A DNA stretch of 64,000 nucleotides from contig NZ_JANHOF010000001.1 of assembly GCF_024498075.1 (NCBI RefSeq), positions 1,426,001 through 1,490,000 on the forward strand, written 5' to 3'. The notes under the pieces are model-generated. The model was not told the DNA's origin, did not search any database, and worked only from the letters and a program-made list of their open reading frames with translations. The stretch is from Paenibacillus mendelii. Its GTDB lineage: Bacteria; Bacillota; Bacilli; Paenibacillales; Paenibacillaceae. A program made the position numbers and the translations under genes. Each line of letters begins with the position of its first letter. Position 1 is the stretch's first letter. This document shows positions 44,908 through 54,400 of the stretch, piece by piece.

Positions 44908-46505
44908 AATGGGTGCGAGTTCGCTCCTACTTCTCATACCTCGGTCGCTGTAAGTCCAGAAAACGGACTTACAGGCTCCTCCTCCAGCTGCACTTGTTGC
45001 TGTAACGCCGTTTTTCGGCCTTATGGCTGCGAGTTCGCTCCCACTTCTCATACCTCGGTCGCTGTAAGTCCAGAAAACGGACTTACAGGCTCCGCCTCTA
45101 GGTGCACTTGATGCTGTAACGCCGTTTTTCGGCCTTATCGTTGCGAGTTCACTCTTATTAATCATGCCTCGGTCGCTGTAAGTCCAGAAAACGGACTTCC
45201 CACCCCCCAAGCACTCGGCGCCGCTTAGGAGGCTGAGTCTGCGCGGGGCGGGTGGCCGCCTCCATTAGCTGAACTTGATGCTGTAACGCCGTTTTCGGTC
45301 TTATGGCTGCGAGTTCACTCCCACTTCTCAAACCCCAGTCGCTGTAAGTCCAGAAAACGGACTTACAGGCACCTCCCCCAGCTGCACTTGATGCTGTAAC
45401 GCCGTTTTCCGGCCTTATCGTTGCGAGTTCGCTCCTATTAATCATACCTCGGCCGCTGTAAGTCCAGAAAACGGTCTTACAGGCTCCTCCTCCAGCTGCG
45501 CTTGTTGTTGTAACGCCGTTTTTCGGCCTTATCGTTGCGAGTTCGCTCCCACTTCTCATGCCTCGGTTGCTGTAAGTCCAGAAAACGGACTTACAGGCGC
45601 CTCCTCCAGCTGCGCTTGTTGTTGTAACGCCGTTTTTCGGCCTTATGAGTGCGAGTTCGCTCCTACTTCTCATATCTCGGTCGCTGTAAGTCCAGAAAAC
45701 GGACTTACAGGCTCCGCCTCTAGGTGCACTTGATGCTGTAACGCCGTTTTTCGGCCTTATGGGTGCGAGCTCGCTCCTACTTCTCATACCTCGGTCGCTG
45801 TAAGTCCAGAAAACGGACTTACAGGCGCCTCTTCCAGCTAGACTTGATGCTGTAACGCAGTTTTTCGGCCTTATGACTGTGAGTTCGCTCCCACTTCTCA
45901 TACCTCGGTCGCTGTAAGTCCAGAAAACGGACTTCCCACCCCCAAGCACTCGGCGCCGCTTAGGTGGCTGAGTCTGTGCGGGGCAGGTGGCCCTCCCTTA
46001 GCTGAACTTGTTGCTGTAACGCCGTTTTCGGCCTTATGGTTGCGAGTTCGCTCCCACTTCTCAAACCCCAGTCGCTGTAAGTCCAGAAAGCGGACTTACA
46101 GGCACCTCCCCCAGCTGAACTTGATGCTGTAACGCCGTTTTTCGGCCTTATCGTTGCGAGTTCGCTCCCACTTCTCAAACCCCAGTCGCTGTAAGTCCAG
46201 AAAGCGGACTTACAGGCACCTCCCCCAGCTGCACTTGATGCTGTAACGCCGTTTTTCGGCCTTATGGCTGCGAGTTCGATCCTACTTCTCATACCTCGGT
46301 CGCTGTAAGTCCAGAAAACGGACTTACAGGCTCCTCCTCCAGCTGAACTTGTTGCTGTAACGCCGTTTTTCGGCCTTATCGTTGCGAGTTCGCTCCCACT
46401 TCTCAAACCCCAGTCGCTGTAAGTCCAGAAAGCGGACTTCCCACCCCCCAAGCACTCGGCGCCGCTTAGGAGGCTGAGTCTGCGCGGGGCGGGTGGCCGC
46501 CTCCA
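44908..46505. repeat. Array of 114-bp tandem repeats in three capped blocks
   Basis: Thirteen copies of a 114-bp unit are spaced exactly 114 bp apart within three blocks (3, 6 and 4 units; anchor GCTGTAAGTCC at 44947, 45061, 45175 | 45341, 45455, 45569, 45683, 45797, 45911 | 46074, 46188, 46302, 46416). Each full unit has a perfect 10-bp palindrome arm pair (CTGTAAGTCC and GGACTTACAG, 7-base loop) in nine of ten cases and a GCCG-TTTTT-CGGC hairpin. The third unit of block 1, the sixth of block 2 and the fourth of block 3 are cut after GGACTT, where a GC-rich cap of about 65 bp with GGAGGC/GCCTCC arms starts. Frames of 38 residues per unit are open on the minus strand for several units, but shift by one base at the caps. 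Confidence 0.95.
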
Positions 46506-46770
46506 TCAGCACACCTTAATGCCGTACAAATCCCGGGCTAGCATATTAACCACTATATAAACGCAGAAGCAGGCCCCTTCAGACCAGACGCAGCGTTCAC
46601 TCCACCCATTCACGCTGCTCCTGGTCTGTAGGAGCCCTCTTTTCCCGCGCAGCGCAACCACAGCTTCACGAGAGTCTTCAAAGATATAGCAAAACTGCAG
46701 CCCCGCGTGCCTAGCAGGGCACTATACAGCGGCGGTCTAGCACATGATGATAAGCAGATGACAGCACCTG
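46506..46770. other. Gene-free spacer downstream of the creatininase-like gene
   Basis: No gene is visible. An imperfect inverted repeat with arms CAGACCAG...CAGCG (46580-46595) and CGCTG...CTGGTCTG (46613-46628) may act as a terminator of the creatininase operon, though no T tract follows. Confidence 0.4.
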
Positions 46771-47568
46771 TCAAGGAACCAGCTGCAGCAGTCCCTCCCG
46801 CAGATCATCCACCAACAACCGCAGCGCCGACTCACCATATTCACGGTTAGCATGCGTACGCGGATCAGGACCCAACGCCACACCGGCTAGCGGTTTCGAA
46901 AGGTCGGAGTCGAGACGTCCGAGATCTACCGTCTCCGGTTGAATCGCCATCATCAGCGATGTCTCATAGGCCGCAGCATGATCGCCCTTCCCGTCACGGG
47001 CATACCGTTCATCGTTCACCGTAATTATGCTGCACCGGCCGCCATCTTGCTTGTATGTCTCAATGGCGCGTGCCAACGGATCCATTAGCGGATAATGTCC
47101 GGGAATCGCGATGATCGTTGCGAATCCATAGCTTTCCATTTGGAAGAAGGCATGGACCGCCAACTCCTCCCATAGTCTCCAGCCGCCATTGCGGACGGAT
47201 CTAGCTGCATTGCGTTCGTACGAATCACGTGGAACCTCTAACGCGCCGCACATCGTATCGCCCGGGTTCCAGAGCGTTCCATCCTGCTCGGATATGGGCA
47301 TTTGCCCATCCAGATGACGTTCGCAAATTTCACCGCGATGGTCTCCCCAGTACATAGGCGGCATCGCCAATCCGCCCAGTTCCTCAGCCAGCCTCACCGC
47401 GATACCGTGCGCCTTCAGGCCGTCGAGGCCATAGGGATTATGCAATCCGTGCCACTCCAGAATGCCGAAAGCTAAGTATGCGACGGACCGCTCACGTTTA
47501 CGCGCTGCGATCTGCTCCGGCCGCAATTCATGAAAAGCGACATTAGGGCGGGTATTCCCTTGGTTCAC
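46771..47568 (-). CDS. Creatininase-family amidohydrolase
   Basis: Creatininase-fold enzymes are metal-dependent amidohydrolases. This 265-residue product shows the ligand motifs GILEWHGLH (near 35-43), a GDHRGE segment, IAIPGHYP and the C-terminal GDHAAAYETSLMMAI. The family includes creatininase, MftE and formamide hydrolases of riboflavin synthesis, so the substrate is open. The start is GTG at 47568 with GAGGA about 10 bases upstream. It starts 6 bases after the end of the aldo/keto reductase gene, so they are surely co-transcribed. Confidence 0.85.
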   Translation of the reverse strand: MNQGNTRPNVAFHELRPEQIAARKRERSVAYLAFGILEWHGLHNPYGLDGLKAHGIAVRLAEELGGLAMPPMYWGDHRGEICERHLDGQMPISEQDGTLWNPGDTMCGALEVPRDSYERNAARSVRNGGWRLWEELAVHAFFQMESYGFATIIAIPGHYPLMDPLARAIETYKQDGGRCSIITVNDERYARDGKGDHAAAYETSLMMAIQPETVDLGRLDSDLSKPLAGVALGPDPRTHANREYGESALRLLVDDLREGLLQLVP

Positions 47569-47574
47569 AAAGGC

Positions 47575-48576
47575 TCATTCCTCTCCGGCAGTGTGATAAT
47601 TTCTCGGCCATTGATAGGCGCGGAAAGCTTCTAACAGATCGGCTTGCAGCGGCTCGCCGTCGGATACCGCCACGTTCAAATCAACCTCTACCGGCGATTT
47701 CATGCCGGGAATAACAACACTTACAGCCGGATCGGACAAACAGTACCTCAGCGCCGCTTCCGCCAAGGTCGCGTACCGGTCACCGGCAACCTGCTGCATC
47801 GTCTGCTTCAGCTGTTCGACCTTGCGGAACGTCTTCATATACCGCTCGCCGCGGAAATACCGCTTGCGCACGTCTCCCTCTTCCCACTCGTCGTACGTAT
47901 CCAGCGTCCAATTGCCGATTAGGGCGCCTTCATCAAAAGGCACGCGCGCAATAACACCTACGCCATTCTTCTGGCAAGCGGGGAGGAGACGCTCCGCAGG
48001 GCGCTGCTCGAAGATATTGAAGACAACCTGCTCGGAGGACACCCAGCCTGTCTCGGCAAGCTCGATGCCATCTTCCGGGCGATAATCGCGGATTGAAACG
48101 CCAATCTCGCGGATCTTCCCTTCCTGCTGAAGCTGTAATAGTGTATCATACCACTCGGTATGCTGGATACCGCTGGGAAACCAGCCATGCAGCTGGTACA
48201 AGTCAATAGCTTCGACGCCTAGTCGGCGCAAGCTTCCTTCGCATTGCTCGCGCAGATGCGCAGCAGGGTAGCGCCCTTCCATCGCCGGCGCTCCATCCGA
48301 AGCATCCGGCCAAGCTACCGGCTGTACTTTGGTTGCGATATAGAGCGGGCCGCTTCCCTTCCACTCCCGCAGCGCCTTACCGATCACTTCCTCGGACCGG
48401 CCGCGGCCGTACATCTGTGCGGTATCTACGAAATTGATACCACGATCCCATGCATGGTGAAGTGTTCGAATGGATTCACCTTCGTCCACCTTGCCAAAAT
48501 CACCGCCCAGCTGCCACCCTCCAAAACCGATTTCGGACACACTCCAGCCCGTTTTGCCAAACGTTCTATACTTCAC
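47575..48576 (-). CDS. Aldo/keto reductase
   Basis: An NADPH-dependent aldo/keto reductase of 333 residues. The tetrad is visible as Asp and Tyr in FVDTAQMYGRGRSEE (about 50-64) and Lys in YIATKVQP, followed by the LGVEAIDLYQLHG strand with His. The C-terminal SDPAVSVVIPGMKSP is the cofactor-binding region. The start is GTG at 48576 with GGGGAGG upstream. It lies 18 bp after the PhyH dioxygenase gene, with the creatininase-like gene 6 bp downstream. Confidence 0.93.
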   Translation of the reverse strand: MKYRTFGKTGWSVSEIGFGGWQLGGDFGKVDEGESIRTLHHAWDRGINFVDTAQMYGRGRSEEVIGKALREWKGSGPLYIATKVQPVAWPDASDGAPAMEGRYPAAHLREQCEGSLRRLGVEAIDLYQLHGWFPSGIQHTEWYDTLLQLQQEGKIREIGVSIRDYRPEDGIELAETGWVSSEQVVFNIFEQRPAERLLPACQKNGVGVIARVPFDEGALIGNWTLDTYDEWEEGDVRKRYFRGERYMKTFRKVEQLKQTMQQVAGDRYATLAEAALRYCLSDPAVSVVIPGMKSPVEVDLNVAVSDGEPLQADLLEAFRAYQWPRNYHTAGEE

Positions 48577-48594
48577 CCGACAATCCTCCCCTTC

Positions 48595-49380
48595 TTAGGC
48601 CAGCTTCGGGAACATCCCGCCGCGGAGCACTTGGTCTTTCTCAAAGTTCTGACCATCTGTACAAGCATGCATCGCACCGCTGAAGGTTGTCCCGTCCGGC
48701 ATGAAGATAATGGCAAGTGCCCGCCGCGGCTTATCCGTTTGATTCGCATGTGCATAATGGAAGGTCAGCCCGTCATGGAACGTGCAGCTTCCGGCCTTCA
48801 TCCGAACGATTGCGGCTTTGTTGCGATCGAGCTCGGATGCGCCTTCTTCCGAGAAAATATCATGCGGCGTAACCAGATCAACATGCTTCAGATTTTTAAT
48901 TTTTTGCGATTTCGGCACGAACATCATGCAGCCGTTATTCTCGTCCACATCGTCTAATGCGATCCAGATCGACAGCGCGCCGGTCTCATTCATCGGCCAA
49001 TAAGGCCAATCCTGATGCCATGGCGTTGCCTTCGAATCCTGCGGCATTTTGAACAAGGCATGGTCATGAAATAAGCGAATTCCTTGGGCGCCGCACAATT
49101 GCTTCGCCATATCGGCAAATCGGTTAGACAAGACGAACCGTGCCATGCCCCCATGATCGCGCCATGTATTCACCCGTTGGTTTAATACGTTGAAATAAGC
49201 ATTCCCTTTCTGGGACGTCTGCACGGAACGCCCGCCTTCCTGTGCGCCCATGACTTCGCCCAAATGCTCGCGAAGCTCCTCCAGCTCCTCGGATGACAAT
49301 ATATTATCTACCTGGACGAATCCATTCTCACGGTAATATTGAATTTGTTCTTCTGTTAGTTGAATCGTTGAATCGATCAT
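48595..49380 (-). CDS. Phytanoyl-CoA dioxygenase-family protein (first)
   Basis: A non-heme Fe(II)/2-oxoglutarate dioxygenase of 261 residues. The iron-binding facial triad is HQD (in ATPWHQDWPYW, about residues 121-123) and a distal His in FHDGLTFHYAHAN, with RRAL giving the Arg that binds 2-oxoglutarate. The family oxidises many small molecules, including lipids, ectoine and siderophore precursors; this substrate is unknown. GGGAGCGTGCAGC precedes the ATG at 49380. It is the first gene of a three-gene operon with the reductase and the creatininase-like gene. Confidence 0.9.
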   Translation of the reverse strand: MIDSTIQLTEEQIQYYRENGFVQVDNILSSEELEELREHLGEVMGAQEGGRSVQTSQKGNAYFNVLNQRVNTWRDHGGMARFVLSNRFADMAKQLCGAQGIRLFHDHALFKMPQDSKATPWHQDWPYWPMNETGALSIWIALDDVDENNGCMMFVPKSQKIKNLKHVDLVTPHDIFSEEGASELDRNKAAIVRMKAGSCTFHDGLTFHYAHANQTDKPRRALAIIFMPDGTTFSGAMHACTDGQNFEKDQVLRGGMFPKLA

Positions 49381-49637
49381 GCTGCACGCTCCCTTAATAA
49401 TGATGTTGTTCTGTATCTAATGTAAACGATCTCTAACCCTATTTCTTGGGGGATTCATTCGAAAACTAAGGCGATTTTCCAATCTCGCATCGCTTGGAGT
49501 CCAGTAAGCACCTTAGACTTAGGTCTTGGTCGATACCCATCGCGGGTTCATTACGAAGATCTTTCTCATTCGTTAAGCTAGAACTGAATGTATCCCGGGG
49601 CAAATGATCCCAATAAGTTAAATGAAAGAAGTGGACA

Positions 49638-50282
49638 ATGATGCCCCCTATCGAACATTGGTTTGAGCAATTTGGTTATTTCGTTTTGTTTATCGGACTG
49701 ATCGTCGATTTCGTGCTTCCGTTTCCTGCGGAGCCCGTCATGGCTTATGCAGGCTACTTATCGTACATGGGGAGCATGCAGTGGCTGTACTCCGTGCTTG
49801 TATCCTTTCTAGGAGCCACGGTCGCGATTACGGCGTCCTACGGGATCGGCTATTGGGCGGGAATGCCCTTCATTAAGCGTTATGGAAAATGGCTCATGCT
49901 GAACCCCCGCAGAATGGATAAGGTGAAGCAATGGTTCGATCGATACGGGAATAAGCTGCTGCTGATCAGCTTCTTTATCCCCGCCGGCCGGCAGTTCTCC
50001 GGTTACTTCGCCGGAATCGTTCGCATTCCATTCCGCTCCTTCGCTTTATATTCCTATACCAGCGCTTTTCTGTGGGTCGTTGTTTATGTCGGCGTCGGCC
50101 ATTTGGTCGGTCCTCACTGGAAGGATGTTCTACATACGGTAAAAAGCTATGCGGGGTTGATTGCGCTTGGAGGCTGCCTTCTGGTCGCCGCATATATGCT
50201 TATCAGAAGAATCAGACGGCTGCACAGAACAGGGGGCAACCCTTCCGCAAACGGGAACATAGAGTCTGAGAAAACGCTATGA
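49638..50282 (+). CDS. DedA-family membrane protein (first)
   Basis: DedA-family proteins are multi-helix membrane proteins, some shown to flip undecaprenyl phosphate or phospholipids. The 214-residue product has about five helices, the VDFVLPFPAEPVMAYAGYL region and the family signature FIPAGRQFSGYFAGIVRIPFRSF. It is basic at the C-terminus. It lies 85 bp before a second DedA gene and on the plus strand, opposite to the PhyH operon. GAAAGAAGTGG is the only weak ribosome-binding site. Confidence 0.9.
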   Translation: MMPPIEHWFEQFGYFVLFIGLIVDFVLPFPAEPVMAYAGYLSYMGSMQWLYSVLVSFLGATVAITASYGIGYWAGMPFIKRYGKWLMLNPRRMDKVKQWFDRYGNKLLLISFFIPAGRQFSGYFAGIVRIPFRSFALYSYTSAFLWVVVYVGVGHLVGPHWKDVLHTVKSYAGLIALGGCLLVAAYMLIRRIRRLHRTGGNPSANGNIESEKTL

Positions 50283-50367
50283 CCGGCCGTCAGGTTGCCC
50301 GTTTACGACTAACAGACACCGCTACGATGAACAGAGAGGCTGTCGGATCTGAACAAGGAGCATCTTC

Positions 50368-51021
50368 ATGAAGCTATTGGAATATATTGAACAATTGTTT
50401 TCAGCTTACGGATACTTGGTGCTGCTCATCGGTCTGCCCTTGGATGCCATTGCGCTGCCGATTCCTCCAGGCAATATGACGCTGGCCTATACCGGATATT
50501 TATCTTATAAAGGTGTGCTTGAATGGTTCCCTGCAGCAGCGGCTGCATATGCAGGCTCTATTCTGGGGATGACGGTCACGTATTGGATGGGCTATAGGCT
50601 GGGAGCTCCCTTGATTGAGCGCTACGGCAAATGGCTCTTTGTGAAGCCCAAACATGTGGAGAGAGCAAGAAGCTATTACGGGAAATATGGGAATAAACTG
50701 CTACTCTTCAGTTATTTCATTCCCGGCATCAGGCAATTCATCGGCTATTTTGTAGGGATTATACACATTCCATTCCGCACGTTCGCTCTATACGCCTACA
50801 CAGGTTCGCTTCTTTGGGTCATGGTGTTTATCTCGATCGGTTATTTGTTCGGAGATCAATGGCCATTCATCTTGATGGCGGTCGAACGGTTCTTAAAGGT
50901 CTTTATAATCGCAATTATCGCTCTGCTCGTTGTATTCCTGCTTCATAAGCGGCGCAGCCGGGGGAAGAAGGAAGTGTGCAGGCAAGAAGCCCTTCCTTCT
51001 CGCTTGCCGGATGAATCATAA
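50368..51021 (+). CDS. DedA-family membrane protein (second)
   Basis: A second DedA protein of 217 residues, clearly a paralogue of the first: it shares ALPIPPGNMTLAYTGYLSYKG-type spacing and the signature FIPGIRQFIGYFVGIIHIPFRTF. Its N-terminal half keeps the same YGKWL loop (ERYGKWLFVKPK versus KRYGKWLMLNPR). The pair likely arose by tandem duplication. AAGGAG lies 12 bases before the ATG at 50368. It ends in a basic tail. Confidence 0.9.
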   Translation: MKLLEYIEQLFSAYGYLVLLIGLPLDAIALPIPPGNMTLAYTGYLSYKGVLEWFPAAAAAYAGSILGMTVTYWMGYRLGAPLIERYGKWLFVKPKHVERARSYYGKYGNKLLLFSYFIPGIRQFIGYFVGIIHIPFRTFALYAYTGSLLWVMVFISIGYLFGDQWPFILMAVERFLKVFIIAIIALLVVFLLHKRRSRGKKEVCRQEALPSRLPDES

Positions 51022-51039
51022 ACGTCATTTGCTAAAAAG

Positions 51040-51048
51040 TGCTATAAT
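51040..51048 (+). promoter_or_regulatory. Extended -10 promoter of the 78-residue membrane protein
   Basis: TGCTATAAT, an extended -10 motif (TG at 51040-51041, TATAAT at 51043-51048), lies 46 bases before the ATG at 51094. No good -35 is seen 17 bases upstream, as usual for extended -10 promoters. Confidence 0.45.
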
Positions 51049-51093
51049 GTAAGTATGCGATGGATGTAATCATACAGGATTGGAGATGAAGGT

Positions 51094-51330
51094 ATGACAA
51101 TAGGTCAATGGGTACGCAATCTCTCCGCCGGACTGCTCTTCGGCATCTTGGCTATCGGATTATTACCGTTCCTGCTCGTCTACAATTGCGCCGATCTGTT
51201 AGGTATCATTGAATTAGAATCTTCCCCGATCGCTTTGCTGCTCACGAAAATTATCGGTATTCCCCAGAAAGTAGAACACGGTGATGCCGAGCAGCAGGAA
51301 GCCAATCATGTAAATAACCGCGATGAATAG
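51094..51330 (+). CDS. Small membrane protein, unknown family
   Basis: A 78-residue protein with two hydrophobic stretches (about 11-31 and 43-55) and a hydrophilic Glu/Gln/Asn-rich tail. I do not recognise the family. GGAGATGAAGGT precedes the ATG at 51094. It follows the two DedA genes with its own extended -10 promoter. It has no obvious terminator of its own on the plus strand. Confidence 0.6.
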   Translation: MTIGQWVRNLSAGLLFGILAIGLLPFLLVYNCADLLGIIELESSPIALLLTKIIGIPQKVEHGDAEQQEANHVNNRDE

Positions 51331-51370
51331 CCAGCTTCATGCTTCTTAACAGAAGGAGCTGTAATAAAGT

Positions 51371-51399
51371 AAACACCGCCCGGGCCACGGGCGGTGTTT
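51371..51399 (-). terminator. Terminator after the DUF5722 gene
   Basis: A perfect 12-bp stem (AAACACCGCCCG and its complement) with a 5-base loop is followed on the minus strand by TTTACTTTATTAC. Confidence 0.7.
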
Positions 51400-51411
51400 C
51401 ACTGTGTACGT

Positions 51412-54400
51412 CTAGCTTCCAGCCTTCACATACCCCACATAATCCAACTGGAACTCGGGATTCCAGGCCAAGTCATTGCCTACTGCCCGGAAGGAAACCT
51501 CCATGCGGGTTACCTCATTGCGCAGCGCCCAGTCTCCGACTTGAATACCGGCCCGATTCCATTGATCGGGATTCATTGGAGAAGTCGACGAGATACTCTC
51601 CGTACCGCTGAACAACGTCACTCTTGTCTCATAAGTTGCTCCCGGCACACCACCGTACGAATCGATATGGTAGAACAGCTCGGAGGCTTCACTTAAATCG
51701 AGTGGCGATTCAGGCGTTACCGCCAGCGTCTTCCATGCGGTCGCGGCGACGGCATCCGCTCTGGCCGACAGCGCGTACGAGCCTAGTGCAGGCGTAGTCG
51801 GACCATTAGGAAATTGCTCGACCGCGTTAAGACTCACTACATTTTCTTTGCCCTTCCATCCTTGATCGGAGCCCTCGAAGTTGAAGAGCAGCTTTTCATT
51901 CTCTGGGATATTGCCTTCGCCCGTACTCTTAACCGTATCCAATACTTTATCGAAGGAACGGTCTCCGTATACAAATTTAACGCTGACCGCTCCATCCGCC
52001 GGAGGCGTGTATGCCGTTACGGTCATCACAAACGTCTTGCTTTCCCCCGTTTTGATACCGTTTATCTTAAGTTCGGAACGGTCAAATTTTATTTGCCCGC
52101 CGCCATTAATGGCGATCTTCCCGTTCAACTTCTTGTCATCGTAATTCGTTACCTTTACTTGAACTTGCGAACCGATCTCCAACTGCGGTGACAGCAGCGT
52201 TGCCGTGATGTCAACATTCGCAAAGTCACGGATCACAGCAGCATCCTTCTGGAACCCTACATCATCAATAAGGAATGAACCGGCCCATGCTTGAGAGCCT
52301 GGCGAGCTCACCCATACCTTGATGCGGTCAATAGCGTTTAGGCCGCCCCAGCCTTTCAAATTCAAGGCAATATGATTCCAGCCCTGCTGTGGATCGACCG
52401 CTACTGTGCCTTCCGCGATTTCTGTACCGCTGTATACCTTCACTTTGGCAAAGTAAGTCTGGTCCGCTGCGGCATCAGGGATTTTCACGGCCATAGTTAA
52501 TTGTTGAGCTTTGGAAGCATTAACCGGCTGTGTGAAGCGCACATCCGCTCCCTTCCAATTAAGCGCGGCATAATCGCTGAAGTTGATCTTCAAGGACTGC
52601 GAGCCCGTATAGGCATCGCCGTCCGTCAGCTCAACGGAATTCGCATTGTCCGCAGCCTGCCACCCGCCAAGCCCATTCTCGAAGCTTTCCAGCGGAAGCG
52701 GCTTTTTGCTGCTGTCCCCGTTGTTTCCTTGATTCTTATCCTTTACGAAGGAGATGCCTTTAACGGCAGGCTCCTCCCGATCAGCCAGCTTGGTAGGATC
52801 GAAGCCTGGGATAACATCCTGCCAATTATCAATGCCAATGATCGACTTCGCAAAGTCGGTTACGGCAAGCGATTGATCGGTATCGATATATTTGAACACA
52901 TCGTAGATCGCTTTATGCTCGAATGGTGTAGAAATGGAGTTTTTGGCATATGTCCACAGTCCGAGATTCAATCCGCCTTCTTGCGCGTGATCGACATGGC
53001 GGTGAAGGATGAAGGAATCGATCCCTTCCAAAAACTTAATTTTATAAAAGGCATAGGCGTAAGCTGCGGCTTGAACCAGCTGATCGTTCTCCGAGTTGCT
53101 TAAGCTGTTCAATCCCTGCTCGGATAGAATAATCCGGCGCATATTGCCTTCATACAACAAGCTTTGCTGCTGCAAGTATTCTACTAGCACCTGCAGGTTC
53201 TTGAACGTGATCCGAACGGTGTTGAAGTCATTCGTAGGCGTAGCGTCATTCCAGAATTTCGGATCGAATAAATTTTCCGGATACGGATGGAAGGCTACGT
53301 TCCAAGAGAAATCGCCTTCCGTATGCGACAGATCGTTCAGCATATCAACAATGACTTTATTATCGTACTTCCAGATCGCCTCTGCAGGGAGCTCTTCATT
53401 CCAGAAGTGATCCAAGGAAATATACGTGCGTGCATTCGCATAGCGGCTCTTCACGATCGTATCGACCAGACGGACCGTTTGCGTATATTCTCTCACATAC
53501 TCGCCGACTGGCTTAGGGCCCATATTGTTCCAAACTTGATTTTGACCCACTTCGTTGCCGACGATGAAGTTCACAGCTTTACCGTACTTCTCATCCGCCA
53601 TCGAGTAGCGGTCTGCCAGGAAAGCCGTGATGGCCTTGACATATTTGACACCGAGCTCGTTCTTCGTGTTTAGGGCGTATACCGTTCCGCCAGGCTGTGA
53701 ATCCGGATGGATAAGATGCTCATTCGGCGTCCCCGGCGTCATGATGTTGTACATCAACAGAATCAAGCTGACGATTGTATCGTTGTCGGATAGGCTTTTA
53801 ATTTGCGAGTCCAGATGGCTGACATAATTTTTCTGGAAATAGAACGTTTCACCATCAACCTCATAAGGGATCGTATTGTCCGGGTTGCTGTTTGTTGAAT
53901 AGAGCATGCTGTTGTACGAGACATTGATTGCCGCATGGCTGATGCCCAGCTCTTCAGCATCATCTGTCATTTGTACTTGCAGGCCTTTGATGCTCTTCGC
54001 TTCCGGGAAAGGCTGCCGGTTCGAAGCCAGCTTGTCGGCATTCGTAATATAATGCGGGGCATCCGCAAGTGTATATTCACCTGCAGCATTCCGGAAGGCT
54101 ACAACAAATTTGGAATACAGACGATTATGCGCGCCGTCCTTCAGGCTAATATCGAATGTAAACTGATCGGCAATCTGCTGCTCGGCAAGCGGTGTTAAAC
54201 CTGCCAGATCAGCAGGGTTGCCATAGGTTGGCAGCTCGAAGAGAACGAGATCTTCATCCGCATGCTGCTCTAGATACGCGGCCGTTACAGTACCTGCGAT
54301 CGTAATGCCGCTGTTATCATTGACCGCTGATGTCGTTATCTTGCCGTCATACGGCTTCTGAATCGGCGGGTATTTCTTGAACCGGATATCGTCGATCACA

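Noticed and set aside
44611..45210. N-terminal extension of the TIM-barrel protein through the repeats
   Set aside because: The frame is open, but the family starts at the ATG at 44610, which has a GGAGG site, and the extension is only repeat sequence and unrelated residues.
44908..46505. CRISPR array
   Set aside because: Repeats are directly contiguous, 114 bp long and near-identical over the whole unit; there are no unique spacers and no cas genes in the window.
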